A stretch of 10,431 bases of DNA from an uncultured Lachnospiraceae bacterium (GTDB lineage: Bacteria > Bacillota > Clostridia > Lachnospirales > Lachnospiraceae): assembly GCA_934371505.1 (NCBI GenBank), contig CAKRNW010000081.1, positions 1 through 10,431 on the forward strand, read 5' to 3'. Shown one piece after another: positions 1 through 5,382 of the stretch; position 1 is the first letter of the stretch; every line of letters begins with the position of its first letter. Both the position numbers and the translations under genes were made by a program. The notes below the pieces were generated by a model that was not told the origin of the DNA, did no database searches, and was given only the letters and a program-made list of their open reading frames with translations.

Positions 1-399
1 GAAGCGGCGAAAAAGGCCGGAGCCCATGAGTTTATCATGGAGTTAAAGGACGGCTATGAGACCTATGTGGGAGAGCGGGGCGTGAAACTCTCCGGCGGGC
101 AGAAGCAACGGATCAGCATCGCCCGGGTATTCCTGAAAAACCCGCCGATTATTATTCTGGATGAGGCAACCTCGGCGTTGGATAATGAAAGTGAATATGC
201 GGTGGCAAGATCCCTTTCCCAGCTTTCGGAGGGGCGTACCACATTGACGATTGCCCACCGGCTGTCCAGTATCCGCAATTCCGATCGTATTCTGGTGCTG
301 ACGGAAGAAGGGATTGTGGAGGAGGGAAACCACGAAGAACTGCTTGCCAGAAAAGGGGTGTACTATCAGTTCTATACCCTGGCCAACGAATTGAAATAA
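1..399 (+). CDS. ABC exporter, ATP-binding domain (C-terminal fragment)
   Basis: The reading frame is open from the first base, so this is the last 132 residues of a longer protein cut by the window edge. It carries the second half of an ABC nucleotide-binding domain: signature LSGGQ at fragment residues 30-34, Walker B ending in LDE (D54, E55), the SALD D-loop, and the switch histidine in TIAHRLSS (H86). All catalytic residues visible are canonical, so this half should hydrolyse ATP. The C-terminal pattern (EEGNHEELLARKGVYYQFY) is typical of fused permease-ATPase exporters of the MsbA/BmrA/LmrA type. Such proteins act as membrane dimers that drive export of lipids, drugs or peptides. The substrate cannot be told from this fragment, and the Walker A motif and membrane domain lie upstream. 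TraX follows after 20 bases. Confidence 0.93.
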   Translation, partial: EAAKKAGAHEFIMELKDGYETYVGERGVKLSGGQKQRISIARVFLKNPPIIILDEATSALDNESEYAVARSLSQLSEGRTTLTIAHRLSSIRNSDRILVLTEEGIVEEGNHEELLARKGVYYQFYTLANELK

Positions 400-419
400 C
401 ACAAAAGGGTAGAATAATT

Positions 420-1154
420 ATGGGAAATGGGACGCAAACAGTATTGGAATACAGGGTGGAACAGCTGCTTGACCCAGTGAGGAAACTGGATGCCACCACA
501 TTGAAATGGATTGCTATGCTGGCAATGGTTTGTGACCATTTTGCCCTGACGATTCTGATGCGGGGAGCAAGGTTTGGATGGATCACCCCGGAAAATCCTA
601 CGGCGTTGAATCTGCCTTATCAGGTTCTCCGCAGCATTGGAAGGTTATCCTTTCCCGTTTTTGCCTATTTTATTGTGGAGGGATTCCTGCACACAAGAGA
701 CTGGCGGAAATATCTGCTGAAACTGGTTTTGTCTGCCTTTCTTTCAGAACTGCCCTTTGACCTTGCAATTTACGGAGAAATCCACTGGCAGTACCAGAAT
801 GTATTTTTTATTCTTGCCCTGGGAGTGGTGATGCTGGAACTTTTTGTGCGATTGCCTCTTTCCTGGCATGTGCCGGTACTGGCAGGGCTTTCACTTCTTT
901 CCTGGCTGTGCAAATTTGATTACATGGTGATTGGTCTGGTATTGATTGCTGTCTTTTACTGGCTGCGAAACCGCCGGATCGCTGCGGTGGCGGCAGGGGC
1001 ACTGACCTTTATCTGGGAGCCATGGAGTCTGGTGGGTTTTTTCCTGCTTTTGTTTTATAACGGAGAGCGGGGACGGGGGATGAAGTATTTCTTTTATCTC
1101 TTTTACCCGGTGCATCTGCTGTTATTGTATATACTCTGGAGATTTCTGTTGTAA
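420..1154 (+). CDS. TraX-family membrane protein
   Basis: This is a 244-residue, strongly hydrophobic protein with about seven or eight likely membrane segments. It matches the TraX family by its ordered motifs: LDATTLKWIAMLAMVCDH (residues 23-40), LRSIGRLSFPVFAYFIVEGF (70-89) followed by HTRDWRKYLLKL, SELPFDLA (109-116), NVFF (127-130), and the C-terminal YNGERG (213-218) and YLFYPVHLLLLY (226-237). F-plasmid TraX is required for N-terminal acetylation of pilin. Chromosomal Firmicute homologues have no settled role, and no conjugation or pilus gene is visible here, so pilin acetylation should not be assumed. The start follows an AAAAGGG ribosome site near 402-408. About 20 residues precede the first conserved motif. 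Co-transcription with the upstream ABC gene is likely given the 20-base gap. Confidence 0.88.
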   Translation: MGNGTQTVLEYRVEQLLDPVRKLDATTLKWIAMLAMVCDHFALTILMRGARFGWITPENPTALNLPYQVLRSIGRLSFPVFAYFIVEGFLHTRDWRKYLLKLVLSAFLSELPFDLAIYGEIHWQYQNVFFILALGVVMLELFVRLPLSWHVPVLAGLSLLSWLCKFDYMVIGLVLIAVFYWLRNRRIAAVAAGALTFIWEPWSLVGFFLLLFYNGERGRGMKYFFYLFYPVHLLLLYILWRFLL

Positions 1155-1160
1155 ACCGGA

Positions 1161-1187
1161 AAATTCCCGCGTTTTCATGGGGAATTT
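1161..1187 (+). terminator. Possible weak terminator hairpin after the TraX gene
   Basis: An 8-bp perfect stem, 1161-1168 with 1180-1187, closes an 11-base loop seven bases after the TraX stop codon. The stem is AT-rich in its outer part and has no T tract behind it. Position favours a 3' end structure. Lack of a T run argues against efficient intrinsic termination. Confidence 0.3.
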
Positions 1188-1240
1188 CTTCCCGGACAAT
1201 AAAATGCTTTGCGGGGATGTAACGTTCGAAAAAGAAATTC

Positions 1241-1280
1241 ATGCGGGGAAAAAGGATGTCGTGAAAACGATCCGCCGCAT
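1241..1280 (+). other. Possible 5' leader hairpin before the beta-CASP gene
   Basis: ATGCGG (1241-1246) pairs with CCGCAT (1275-1280). Inside it, GGA (1254-1256) pairs with TCC (1271-1273) and TCGT (1259-1262) pairs with ACGA (1267-1270), closing a GAAA tetraloop (1263-1266). The structure ends 25 bases before the GGGGG ribosome site of the next gene. If transcribed it would be a bulged leader stem-loop. Whether it regulates anything is unknown. Confidence 0.3.
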
Positions 1281-1318
1281 TATATAAAATAAAAGGAAAA
1301 GAAAAGGGGGACTACACC

Positions 1319-2938
1319 ATGAAATTGATGTTTATCGGGGCAGCTCACGAGGTAACGGGCAGCTGTCACTACCTGGAGGCAGCAGGAAAGCATATGCTGG
1401 TGGACTACGGCATGGAGCAGGGGGCAGATGTGTATCAGAACGCGGAACTTCCGGTGCCGGAGTCGCAGATTGATTATGTGTTTCTCACCCACGCCCATGT
1501 GGATCATTCCGGTATGCTGCCACTGTTATATGCCAGAGGGTTCCGGGGACGGATTTTCACCACCGAGGCAACGGCGGATTTGTGCAGCATCATGCTTCGT
1601 GACTGTGCCCATATCCAGCAGCAGGAGGCAGAGTGGAAAGCCCGCAAAGCCAAGAGAAGTTCCGAGGTGGCTTACACCGAGCCTATTTATACCATGGAGG
1701 ATGCGGACGGTGCCATCCGTCAGTTAGTACCCTGCAGGTATGGGGCAGAGATTGAGGTGTGCGATGAGGTAAAAATCCGCTTTACCGACATCGGACATCT
1801 CCTGGGTTCCGCCAGCATTGAGGTATGGCTGACGGAGAAGGATAAAGACAGTACGGAGGTGACCCGGAAGATAGTCTTTTCCGGAGACATCGGGAATCTG
1901 CACCAGCCCTTAATCAAAGACCCGGCAACCACGGCAGCCGCAGACTATGTGGTGATGGAGTCTACCTACGGTGACCGGCTGCATCCGGCACAACGACTGG
2001 ACTATGCATCGGAGCTGACGGAGATTTTGCAGGCAACCTTTGACCGGGGAGGCAACGTGGTTATCCCTTCCTTTGCAGTGGGACGTACCCAGGAAATTCT
2101 CTACTTCCTGCGGCAGATCAAGGCGGAGAACCGCATCAAGGGACACGACAACTTCCCAGTCTATGTGGACTCCCCCCTGGCGGTGGAGGCAACGGGAATC
2201 TTCCAGCGCAATATGAGTGAGTGCTTTGACGAGGATGCGAAGGCGTTAATTGAGCAGGGCATCAACCCCATTAAGTTTCCGGGACTGCGGCTGGCAATCA
2301 CCAGTGACGAATCCAAAGCCATCAACTTTGAAAATACGCCTAAGGTTATTATATCTGCTTCCGGTATGTGTGAGGCAGGACGTATCCGCCATCATTTGAA
2401 ACACAATCTCTGGAGACCGGAATGTACCATTCTTTTTGTGGGATATCAGGCAAACGGTACGCTGGGAAGAATCCTGGTGGAAGGAGAGACCAGAGAAGTC
2501 CGACTGTTTGGCGAGCCTATTGAAATCCGGGCACAGATCAGGCAGCTGGCGGGGCTTAGCGGTCATGCAGATAAAAACGGTCTGATCAGCTGGGTTACCG
2601 CTTTTGAGGAAAAACCCAGAAAGGTATTTGTAGTACACGGCGAAGATTCCGTTACCATTTCCTTTGCAGAATGTTTGAAAGTGGAGCACGGTATCCAGGC
2701 CTATGCACCCTATAGCGGCACGGAGTTCGATTTAGCCAGCGGTAAATTCCTGTTTGAGGCATCTCCCATTCCTGTTGCCAGGAAGAGCAAGAAGACGGTA
2801 TCCGATGTGTTTGCCCGCCTGGTGGCTGCAGGACAGAGGCTGCTTAGCGTTATTTACAAGAATGAGGGAATGGCCAATAAGGATCTGGCAAAGTTTGCAG
2901 ATCAGGTGATTTCCCTGTGCGATAAATACGATAAATAA
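1319..2938 (+). CDS. Beta-CASP metallo-beta-lactamase nuclease (YSH1/CPSF-like)
   Basis: This 539-residue protein is a probable zinc-dependent cytoplasmic RNA nuclease. The metallo-beta-lactamase core shows LVDYG (D29), HAHVDH (58-63: H58, H60, D62, H63), GHLLGSA (H160) and FSGDIGN (D190), which are the metal ligands. The beta-CASP part shows motif A (E214 in MESTYGDR), the SFAVGRTQE segment (251-259), motif B (H416 in LSGHADKN) and motif C (H440 in VFVVHGED). The layout is that of COG1236 (Ysh1/CPSF73-like), with the RNA-specificity domain near residues 373-440. It is not RNase J, which has different motif spacing and a separate C-terminal domain. Residues 480-539 form a basic then helical tail beyond the core. 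The start follows an AGGGGG site 8 bases upstream. DHFR follows after 15 bases. The specific RNA substrate is unknown. Confidence 0.93.
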   Translation: MKLMFIGAAHEVTGSCHYLEAAGKHMLVDYGMEQGADVYQNAELPVPESQIDYVFLTHAHVDHSGMLPLLYARGFRGRIFTTEATADLCSIMLRDCAHIQQQEAEWKARKAKRSSEVAYTEPIYTMEDADGAIRQLVPCRYGAEIEVCDEVKIRFTDIGHLLGSASIEVWLTEKDKDSTEVTRKIVFSGDIGNLHQPLIKDPATTAAADYVVMESTYGDRLHPAQRLDYASELTEILQATFDRGGNVVIPSFAVGRTQEILYFLRQIKAENRIKGHDNFPVYVDSPLAVEATGIFQRNMSECFDEDAKALIEQGINPIKFPGLRLAITSDESKAINFENTPKVIISASGMCEAGRIRHHLKHNLWRPECTILFVGYQANGTLGRILVEGETREVRLFGEPIEIRAQIRQLAGLSGHADKNGLISWVTAFEEKPRKVFVVHGEDSVTISFAECLKVEHGIQAYAPYSGTEFDLASGKFLFEASPIPVARKSKKTVSDVFARLVAAGQRLLSVIYKNEGMANKDLAKFADQVISLCDKYDK

Positions 2939-2953
2939 TTTAGGAGAAATTGC

Positions 2954-3445
2954 ATGAATGTAATAGCAGCGGTTGACAGTAAGTGGGGAATTGGAAATAA
3001 AAGACAACTGTTGGTGCAGATCCCTGCAGACCAGAAACTCTTTCGTCAGGAAACCACCGGTAAGGTGATCATCCTGGGACACCGGACACTGGAGACTTTC
3101 CCCCAGGGAATGCCCCTGGCCGGAAGAACGAATATCATTCTGTCCAGAGATCCGGATTTTGAAGTGAAGGGAGCGGATGTCGTACATTCCATTGAGGAGC
3201 TGATGGAGGAATTGAAGGCGTACGACAGCCGGGATGTCTATGTGGTGGGAGGCGAGAGCATTTATCAACAGCTCCTGCCTTATTGTGACACAGCACATCT
3301 CACCATGATCGATCACACCTATGAGGCTGATGCCCACTTTCCCAATCTGGAGACAGACGAGGAATGGGTACAGACCGGAGAGAGCGATGAACAGACCTAC
3401 TTTGATCTTGCTTATACCTTTGTGAAATATGAGCGCAGAAAATAA
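2954..3445 (+). CDS. folA: Dihydrofolate reductase
   Basis: A 163-residue protein of normal length for DHFR, the NADPH-dependent cytosolic enzyme that makes tetrahydrofolate. Visible family marks are WGIGNKRQLL (11-20), IPADQKLF with the acidic active-site residue D26, the cofactor-binding segment KVIILGHRTLETFP (37-50), the conserved arginine R58 in AGRTNIILSRD, the glycine pair in VVGGESIY (97-104), and EADAHFP (124-130). The usual Pro-Trp just before the substrate loop (P21-W22 in E. coli) is replaced here by Leu-Val (L20-V21). The start is set by TAGGAG at 2941-2946, 7 bases before the ATG. It sits 15 bases after the beta-CASP gene, so the two are probably co-transcribed. No thymidylate synthase gene is in view. 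A hairpin begins 12 bases after the stop. Confidence 0.95.
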   Translation: MNVIAAVDSKWGIGNKRQLLVQIPADQKLFRQETTGKVIILGHRTLETFPQGMPLAGRTNIILSRDPDFEVKGADVVHSIEELMEELKAYDSRDVYVVGGESIYQQLLPYCDTAHLTMIDHTYEADAHFPNLETDEEWVQTGESDEQTYFDLAYTFVKYERRK

Positions 3446-3456
3446 TACGACAAAGG

Positions 3457-3487
3457 AAGGAGCTGTGGGATTTTCCTACAGCTTCTT
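3457..3487. terminator. Bidirectional terminator hairpin between convergent genes
   Basis: Bases 3457-3469 pair without interruption with 3475-3487: 13 bp including two G-U pairs, around an ATTTT loop. The hairpin lies 12 bases after the folA stop on the + strand. On the minus strand its edge overlaps the stop codon (3486-3488) of the convergent small gene. T runs are short on both sides, so it may work with the stem strength alone or together with the convergent layout. Confidence 0.7.
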
Positions 3488-3791
3488 AATACAAGAGACT
3501 GAAGGTCATCAGTTTGTTTTTGAAACGGTTGGGGCGGGGCGGTCGTAATGCCGGTTCATAAAAAGTAACGATTTCCCTGGCATTTTCCAGCTTGGCAAGA
3601 ATCAGTTCCTCGGCCAGACGTTTGTAGCGATCGTTGATGCAGATTACATAGTTTTCCTTTTTTACTTTCATAAAATACGGGATGCCTGCCTCAGCAAAGG
3701 CAAGACGGATTTTCTCCTTTATCTCCCGGTTGTGGACTTCACAAAGCTCTATTTCATTATTTACATGTACATGGGTAAACGCTGATGTCAT
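3486..3791 (-). CDS. Small conserved-looking protein of unknown function
   Basis: A 101-residue soluble protein with no signal peptide or membrane segment, and I do not recognise the family. I chose the ATG at 3791 because a strong GGAGG (3800-3804, read on the minus strand) lies 8 bases before it. The in-frame ATG 15 bases further upstream overlaps that site and has no ribosome site of its own. Residues 13-68 read as strand-helix-strand-strand-helix (IELCEVHNREIKEKIRLAF, then IPYFMKV, YVICIND, YKRLAEELILAKL), which could be a small ferredoxin-like alpha/beta domain. The tail is Pro/Arg-rich (ALRPPRPNRFKNK, 81-93). A perfect TATAAT lies 53 bases upstream of the start. It converges with folA and diverges from nagA. 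Clean start signals support a real gene, but function is open. Confidence 0.75.
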   Translation of the reverse strand: MTSAFTHVHVNNEIELCEVHNREIKEKIRLAFAEAGIPYFMKVKKENYVICINDRYKRLAEELILAKLENAREIVTFYEPALRPPRPNRFKNKLMTFSLLY

Positions 3792-3799
3792 ACAATACA

Positions 3800-3804
3800 C
3801 CTCC
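3800..3804 (-). promoter_or_regulatory. Ribosome binding site deciding the start of the minus-strand gene
   Basis: GGAGG on the minus strand, followed by 8 bases and the ATG at 3791-3789. It includes part of the alternative upstream ATG, which rules that codon out as the main start. Confidence 0.75.
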
Positions 3805-3843
3805 ATTTCTGAAGCTTTTTACTGCTTCCTTTACAACATGCCC

Positions 3844-3849
3844 ATTATA
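3844..3849 (-). promoter_or_regulatory. -10 box of the minus-strand small gene
   Basis: A perfect TATAAT on the minus strand, 53 bases before the chosen start codon. No good TTGACA lies 17 bases upstream of it. That position is T-rich and adjoins two near-identical 10-base units at 3871-3890, which may bind an activator. Confidence 0.5.
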
Positions 3850-3870
3850 GGAGCCACATATGAAAAAACA

Positions 3871-3890
3871 GTGAACATCTGCGAACATTT
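3871..3890. repeat. Tandem 10-base repeat GYGAACATYT
   Basis: Two adjacent units, GTGAACATCT (3871-3880) and GCGAACATTT (3881-3890), match at 8 of 10 positions and are spaced by one helical turn. They lie at the expected -35 of the minus-strand promoter. This is a plausible regulator site, but chance cannot be excluded for so short a repeat. Confidence 0.35.
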
Positions 3891-3956
3891 TTTGAAAAAA
3901 TTTTTAGGATTTTATGAAGGTTCCCGTTGAGACAGAAAGTTCTTTCTATGTATGCA

Positions 3957-3965
3957 TGATATACT
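3957..3965 (+). promoter_or_regulatory. Extended -10 promoter of nagA
   Basis: TGATATACT contains the extended -10 TG (3957-3958) and the -10 hexamer TATACT (3960-3965). Transcription would begin near 3972, giving a leader of about 44 bases to the nagA ATG. The -35 region is poor, which the extended -10 can offset. An inverted repeat AGAAAG-TT-CTTTCT (3934-3947) covers the -35 position and is a candidate operator. Confidence 0.55.
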
Positions 3966-4015
3966 AATAAGTAGAAAAAGTCCGGTGTCGGCATAAAGAA
4001 TAAGGAGATAGTGCC

Positions 4016-5161
4016 ATGAAAATCATAAGCGGATCGGTATATGGTGCCGATTTTAAATTTTCCAATCAAACAATTCTGACCAAGGATGATCGCATCGAGT
4101 CCATTGACCCTGCGATGCCTGGAGCCGTAACAGAGTCTGATGATATTTTAGATGCATCTGACTGCTATGTGATTCCAGGTCTGACGGATGTTCATTTCCA
4201 CGGCTGTGTTAACCATGATTTCTGTGACGCAGACTTTGAGGGCGTGCATACCATGGCGCAGTACGAGTTGCAGAACGGTGTTACCACCATCTGCCCGGCG
4301 ACCATGACCTTAGGGGCAGATACCCTGTCTGCGATTTGCAGAAACGGAGCAGCCTATCATAATGCCAATCCGGAAGACGGTGCTGAACTGATCGGAATCA
4401 ACCTGGAAGGACCCTTTATTGCCATGTCAAAAAAGGGCGCACAAAACCCTGCTTTCGTACAGAAGGCAAATCCTGAATTGCTGAAACATTTACAGGAAGA
4501 TGCAGAGGGTCTGGTTCGTCTGGTAACCATTGCTCCCGAGGAGGAGGGTGCTCTGGATTGTATACGCAAATGCAGCAGTGAATATCATTTTTCCCTGGGT
4601 CATACCGCTTCTGATTACGATACAGCCAGCAAGGCTTTTCAGGCAGGTGCTGATCATGTGACCCATTTGTACAATGCAATGCCTCCCTTCGTTCATCGTG
4701 CCCCCGGTGTCATCGGTGCAGCTTTCGATGCGCCTCAGGCAAAGGTAGAATTGATCTGTGACGGTATCCACATCCATCCATCTGTAATCCGTGCAACCTT
4801 CCAGCTGTTCGGAGATGACAGAGTAGTTCTCATCAGCGACAGCATGATGGCAACAGGCATGCCTGATGGTGATTATTCACTGGGTGGGCTGCCCACCAGG
4901 TTAGTTGGACATAAAGTAACGTTGGAGGATGGAACCATTGCCGGCAGTGCTACCAACCTGATGGATTGCATGCGCAATGTGGTAAGCTTTGGTGTTCCCC
5001 TGGAAAGTGCCATTAAGGCAGCTGCCTGGAATCCTGTAAATTCCATTGGCATGACCAGAGATTACGGCTCTATCGAGAAGGGAAAGAAAGCAAACCTGGT
5101 TATTCTGGACAAAAACTTACAGATTCGTCATATCATCCACGACGGCAGGCTGGTCAAATAA
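4016..5161 (+). CDS. nagA: N-acetylglucosamine-6-phosphate deacetylase
   Basis: A 381-residue cytosolic amidohydrolase of normal length that removes the acetyl group from GlcNAc-6-phosphate, feeding amino-sugar breakdown and cell-wall recycling. Motifs in order: metal-site HFHG (H60, H62), NLEGPF with the metal ligand E131, LGHTASDY (H196), VTHLYNAM (H217), the substrate-contact segment ICDGIHIHP (247-255, H252), and the catalytic aspartate in LISDSMMATG (D275). The C-terminal segment GSIEKGKKANLVILD (351-365) is the usual amidohydrolase beta-sandwich return. AAGGAG at 4002-4007 sits 8 bases before the ATG. No nagB or sugar transporter adjoins it. It has its own promoter upstream and two hairpins with short T tails downstream, so it is probably monocistronic. 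Confidence 0.96.
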   Translation: MKIISGSVYGADFKFSNQTILTKDDRIESIDPAMPGAVTESDDILDASDCYVIPGLTDVHFHGCVNHDFCDADFEGVHTMAQYELQNGVTTICPATMTLGADTLSAICRNGAAYHNANPEDGAELIGINLEGPFIAMSKKGAQNPAFVQKANPELLKHLQEDAEGLVRLVTIAPEEEGALDCIRKCSSEYHFSLGHTASDYDTASKAFQAGADHVTHLYNAMPPFVHRAPGVIGAAFDAPQAKVELICDGIHIHPSVIRATFQLFGDDRVVLISDSMMATGMPDGDYSLGGLPTRLVGHKVTLEDGTIAGSATNLMDCMRNVVSFGVPLESAIKAAAWNPVNSIGMTRDYGSIEKGKKANLVILDKNLQIRHIIHDGRLVK

Positions 5162-5196
5162 TTTTTATTTTGTGTAAAATATATGTAGAGGTAAAA

Positions 5197-5228
5197 AGAA
5201 GAGCTGTGGAAAATTCCGCGGCTCTTTT
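5197..5228 (+). terminator. Intrinsic terminator after nagA (first of two)
   Basis: AAGAGCTGTGGA (5199-5210) pairs with TCCGCGGCTCTT (5215-5226), with two G-U pairs and an AAAT loop. Two further weak pairs extend to 5197 and 5228. The right arm ends in CTTTT. It begins 36 bases after the nagA stop. Confidence 0.7.
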
Positions 5229-5247
5229 ACTGTGCGATCCACAGCTT

Positions 5248-5273
5248 AGGGAGTTGCAAAGCAACTCCCTTTT
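5248..5273 (+). terminator. Second intrinsic terminator or attenuator hairpin
   Basis: AGGGAGTTGC (5248-5257) and GCAACTCCCT (5261-5270) form a perfect 10-bp stem with an AAA loop, followed directly by TTT (four T counting the stem end). It is either a backup terminator for nagA or an attenuator for the exporter operon 110 bases downstream. Confidence 0.75.
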
Positions 5274-5293
5274 ATGGTAAGCTGAATACTAGC

Positions 5294-5341
5294 GTAAAAC
5301 ACTGTTCACGCAGCAGTAAAACACCTGTTGTTTTGCTGCGT
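5294..5341 (+). repeat. Direct repeats and bulged hairpin upstream of the exporter genes
   Basis: GTAAAACAC occurs at 5294-5302 and 5316-5324, start to start 22 bases, about two helical turns, and both copies are followed by (C)TGTT. The second copy lies inside a hairpin: ACGCAGC (5308-5314) with GCTGCGT (5335-5341), a 3-base AGT bulge, then AAAACA (5318-5323) with TGTTTT (5329-5334) around a 5-base loop. No T run follows. A repressor site or an mRNA leader element would both fit. Confidence 0.45.
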
Positions 5342-5382
5342 AAGAAAGTGATACGGTGTAAAAAGAAAATGGAGGAAATCGC

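Larger units (their letters stand above)
1155..1318 (+). other. Intergenic region with two possible hairpins
   Basis: These 164 bases between the TraX gene and the beta-CASP nuclease gene hold no convincing ORF. Just after the TraX stop, 1161-1168 (AAATTCCC) pairs perfectly with 1180-1187 (GGGAATTT). A flanking CCGG/CCGG could extend the stem, but no T run follows, so it is at best a weak terminator. Further down, 1241-1280 can fold into a second hairpin (listed separately). An AT-rich stretch at 1281-1300 resembles a -10 region, but I see no matching -35, so no promoter is called. A GGGGG ribosome site at 1306-1310 serves the next gene. Confidence 0.5.
5162..5382 (+). other. Structured intergenic region before the ABC exporter operon
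   Basis: These 221 bases hold three hairpins (listed separately). Two also have competing partners: AGCTGTGGA at 5202-5210 can pair either with 5215-5223 or, perfectly, with TCCACAGCT at 5238-5246, and CAGCTTA (5242-5248) is complementary to TAAGCTG (5278-5284). A 24-codon frame starting with GTG runs 5206-5280 across both hairpins, but it lacks a well-placed ribosome site, so I do not call it a gene. I found no good sigma-A promoter. Weak candidates lie at 5328-5362. Confidence 0.5.

Noticed and set aside
2732..3337. 201-codon minus-strand open frame opposite the beta-CASP and folA genes
   Set aside because: It spans two confidently identified + strand genes, and I recognise no family.
3882..3895. 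Possible LexA (SOS) box beginning CGAACAT
   Set aside because: Only the left half matches the Firmicute CGAAC...GTTCG pattern. The right half is TTTGA, and the neighbouring copy is a direct, not inverted, repeat.
3934..3947. AGAAAG-TT-CTTTCT as a known NagR/NagC-type operator
   Set aside because: It does not match the NagR-type ATTGGTATAGACCAAT pattern as I know it. It remains only an unassigned inverted repeat.
5206..5280. 24-codon GTG frame as a leader-peptide gene
   Set aside because: No ribosome site at proper distance (AGAGG is 14 bases away), and it runs through two terminator stems. It is kept only as a hypothesis inside the leader finding.
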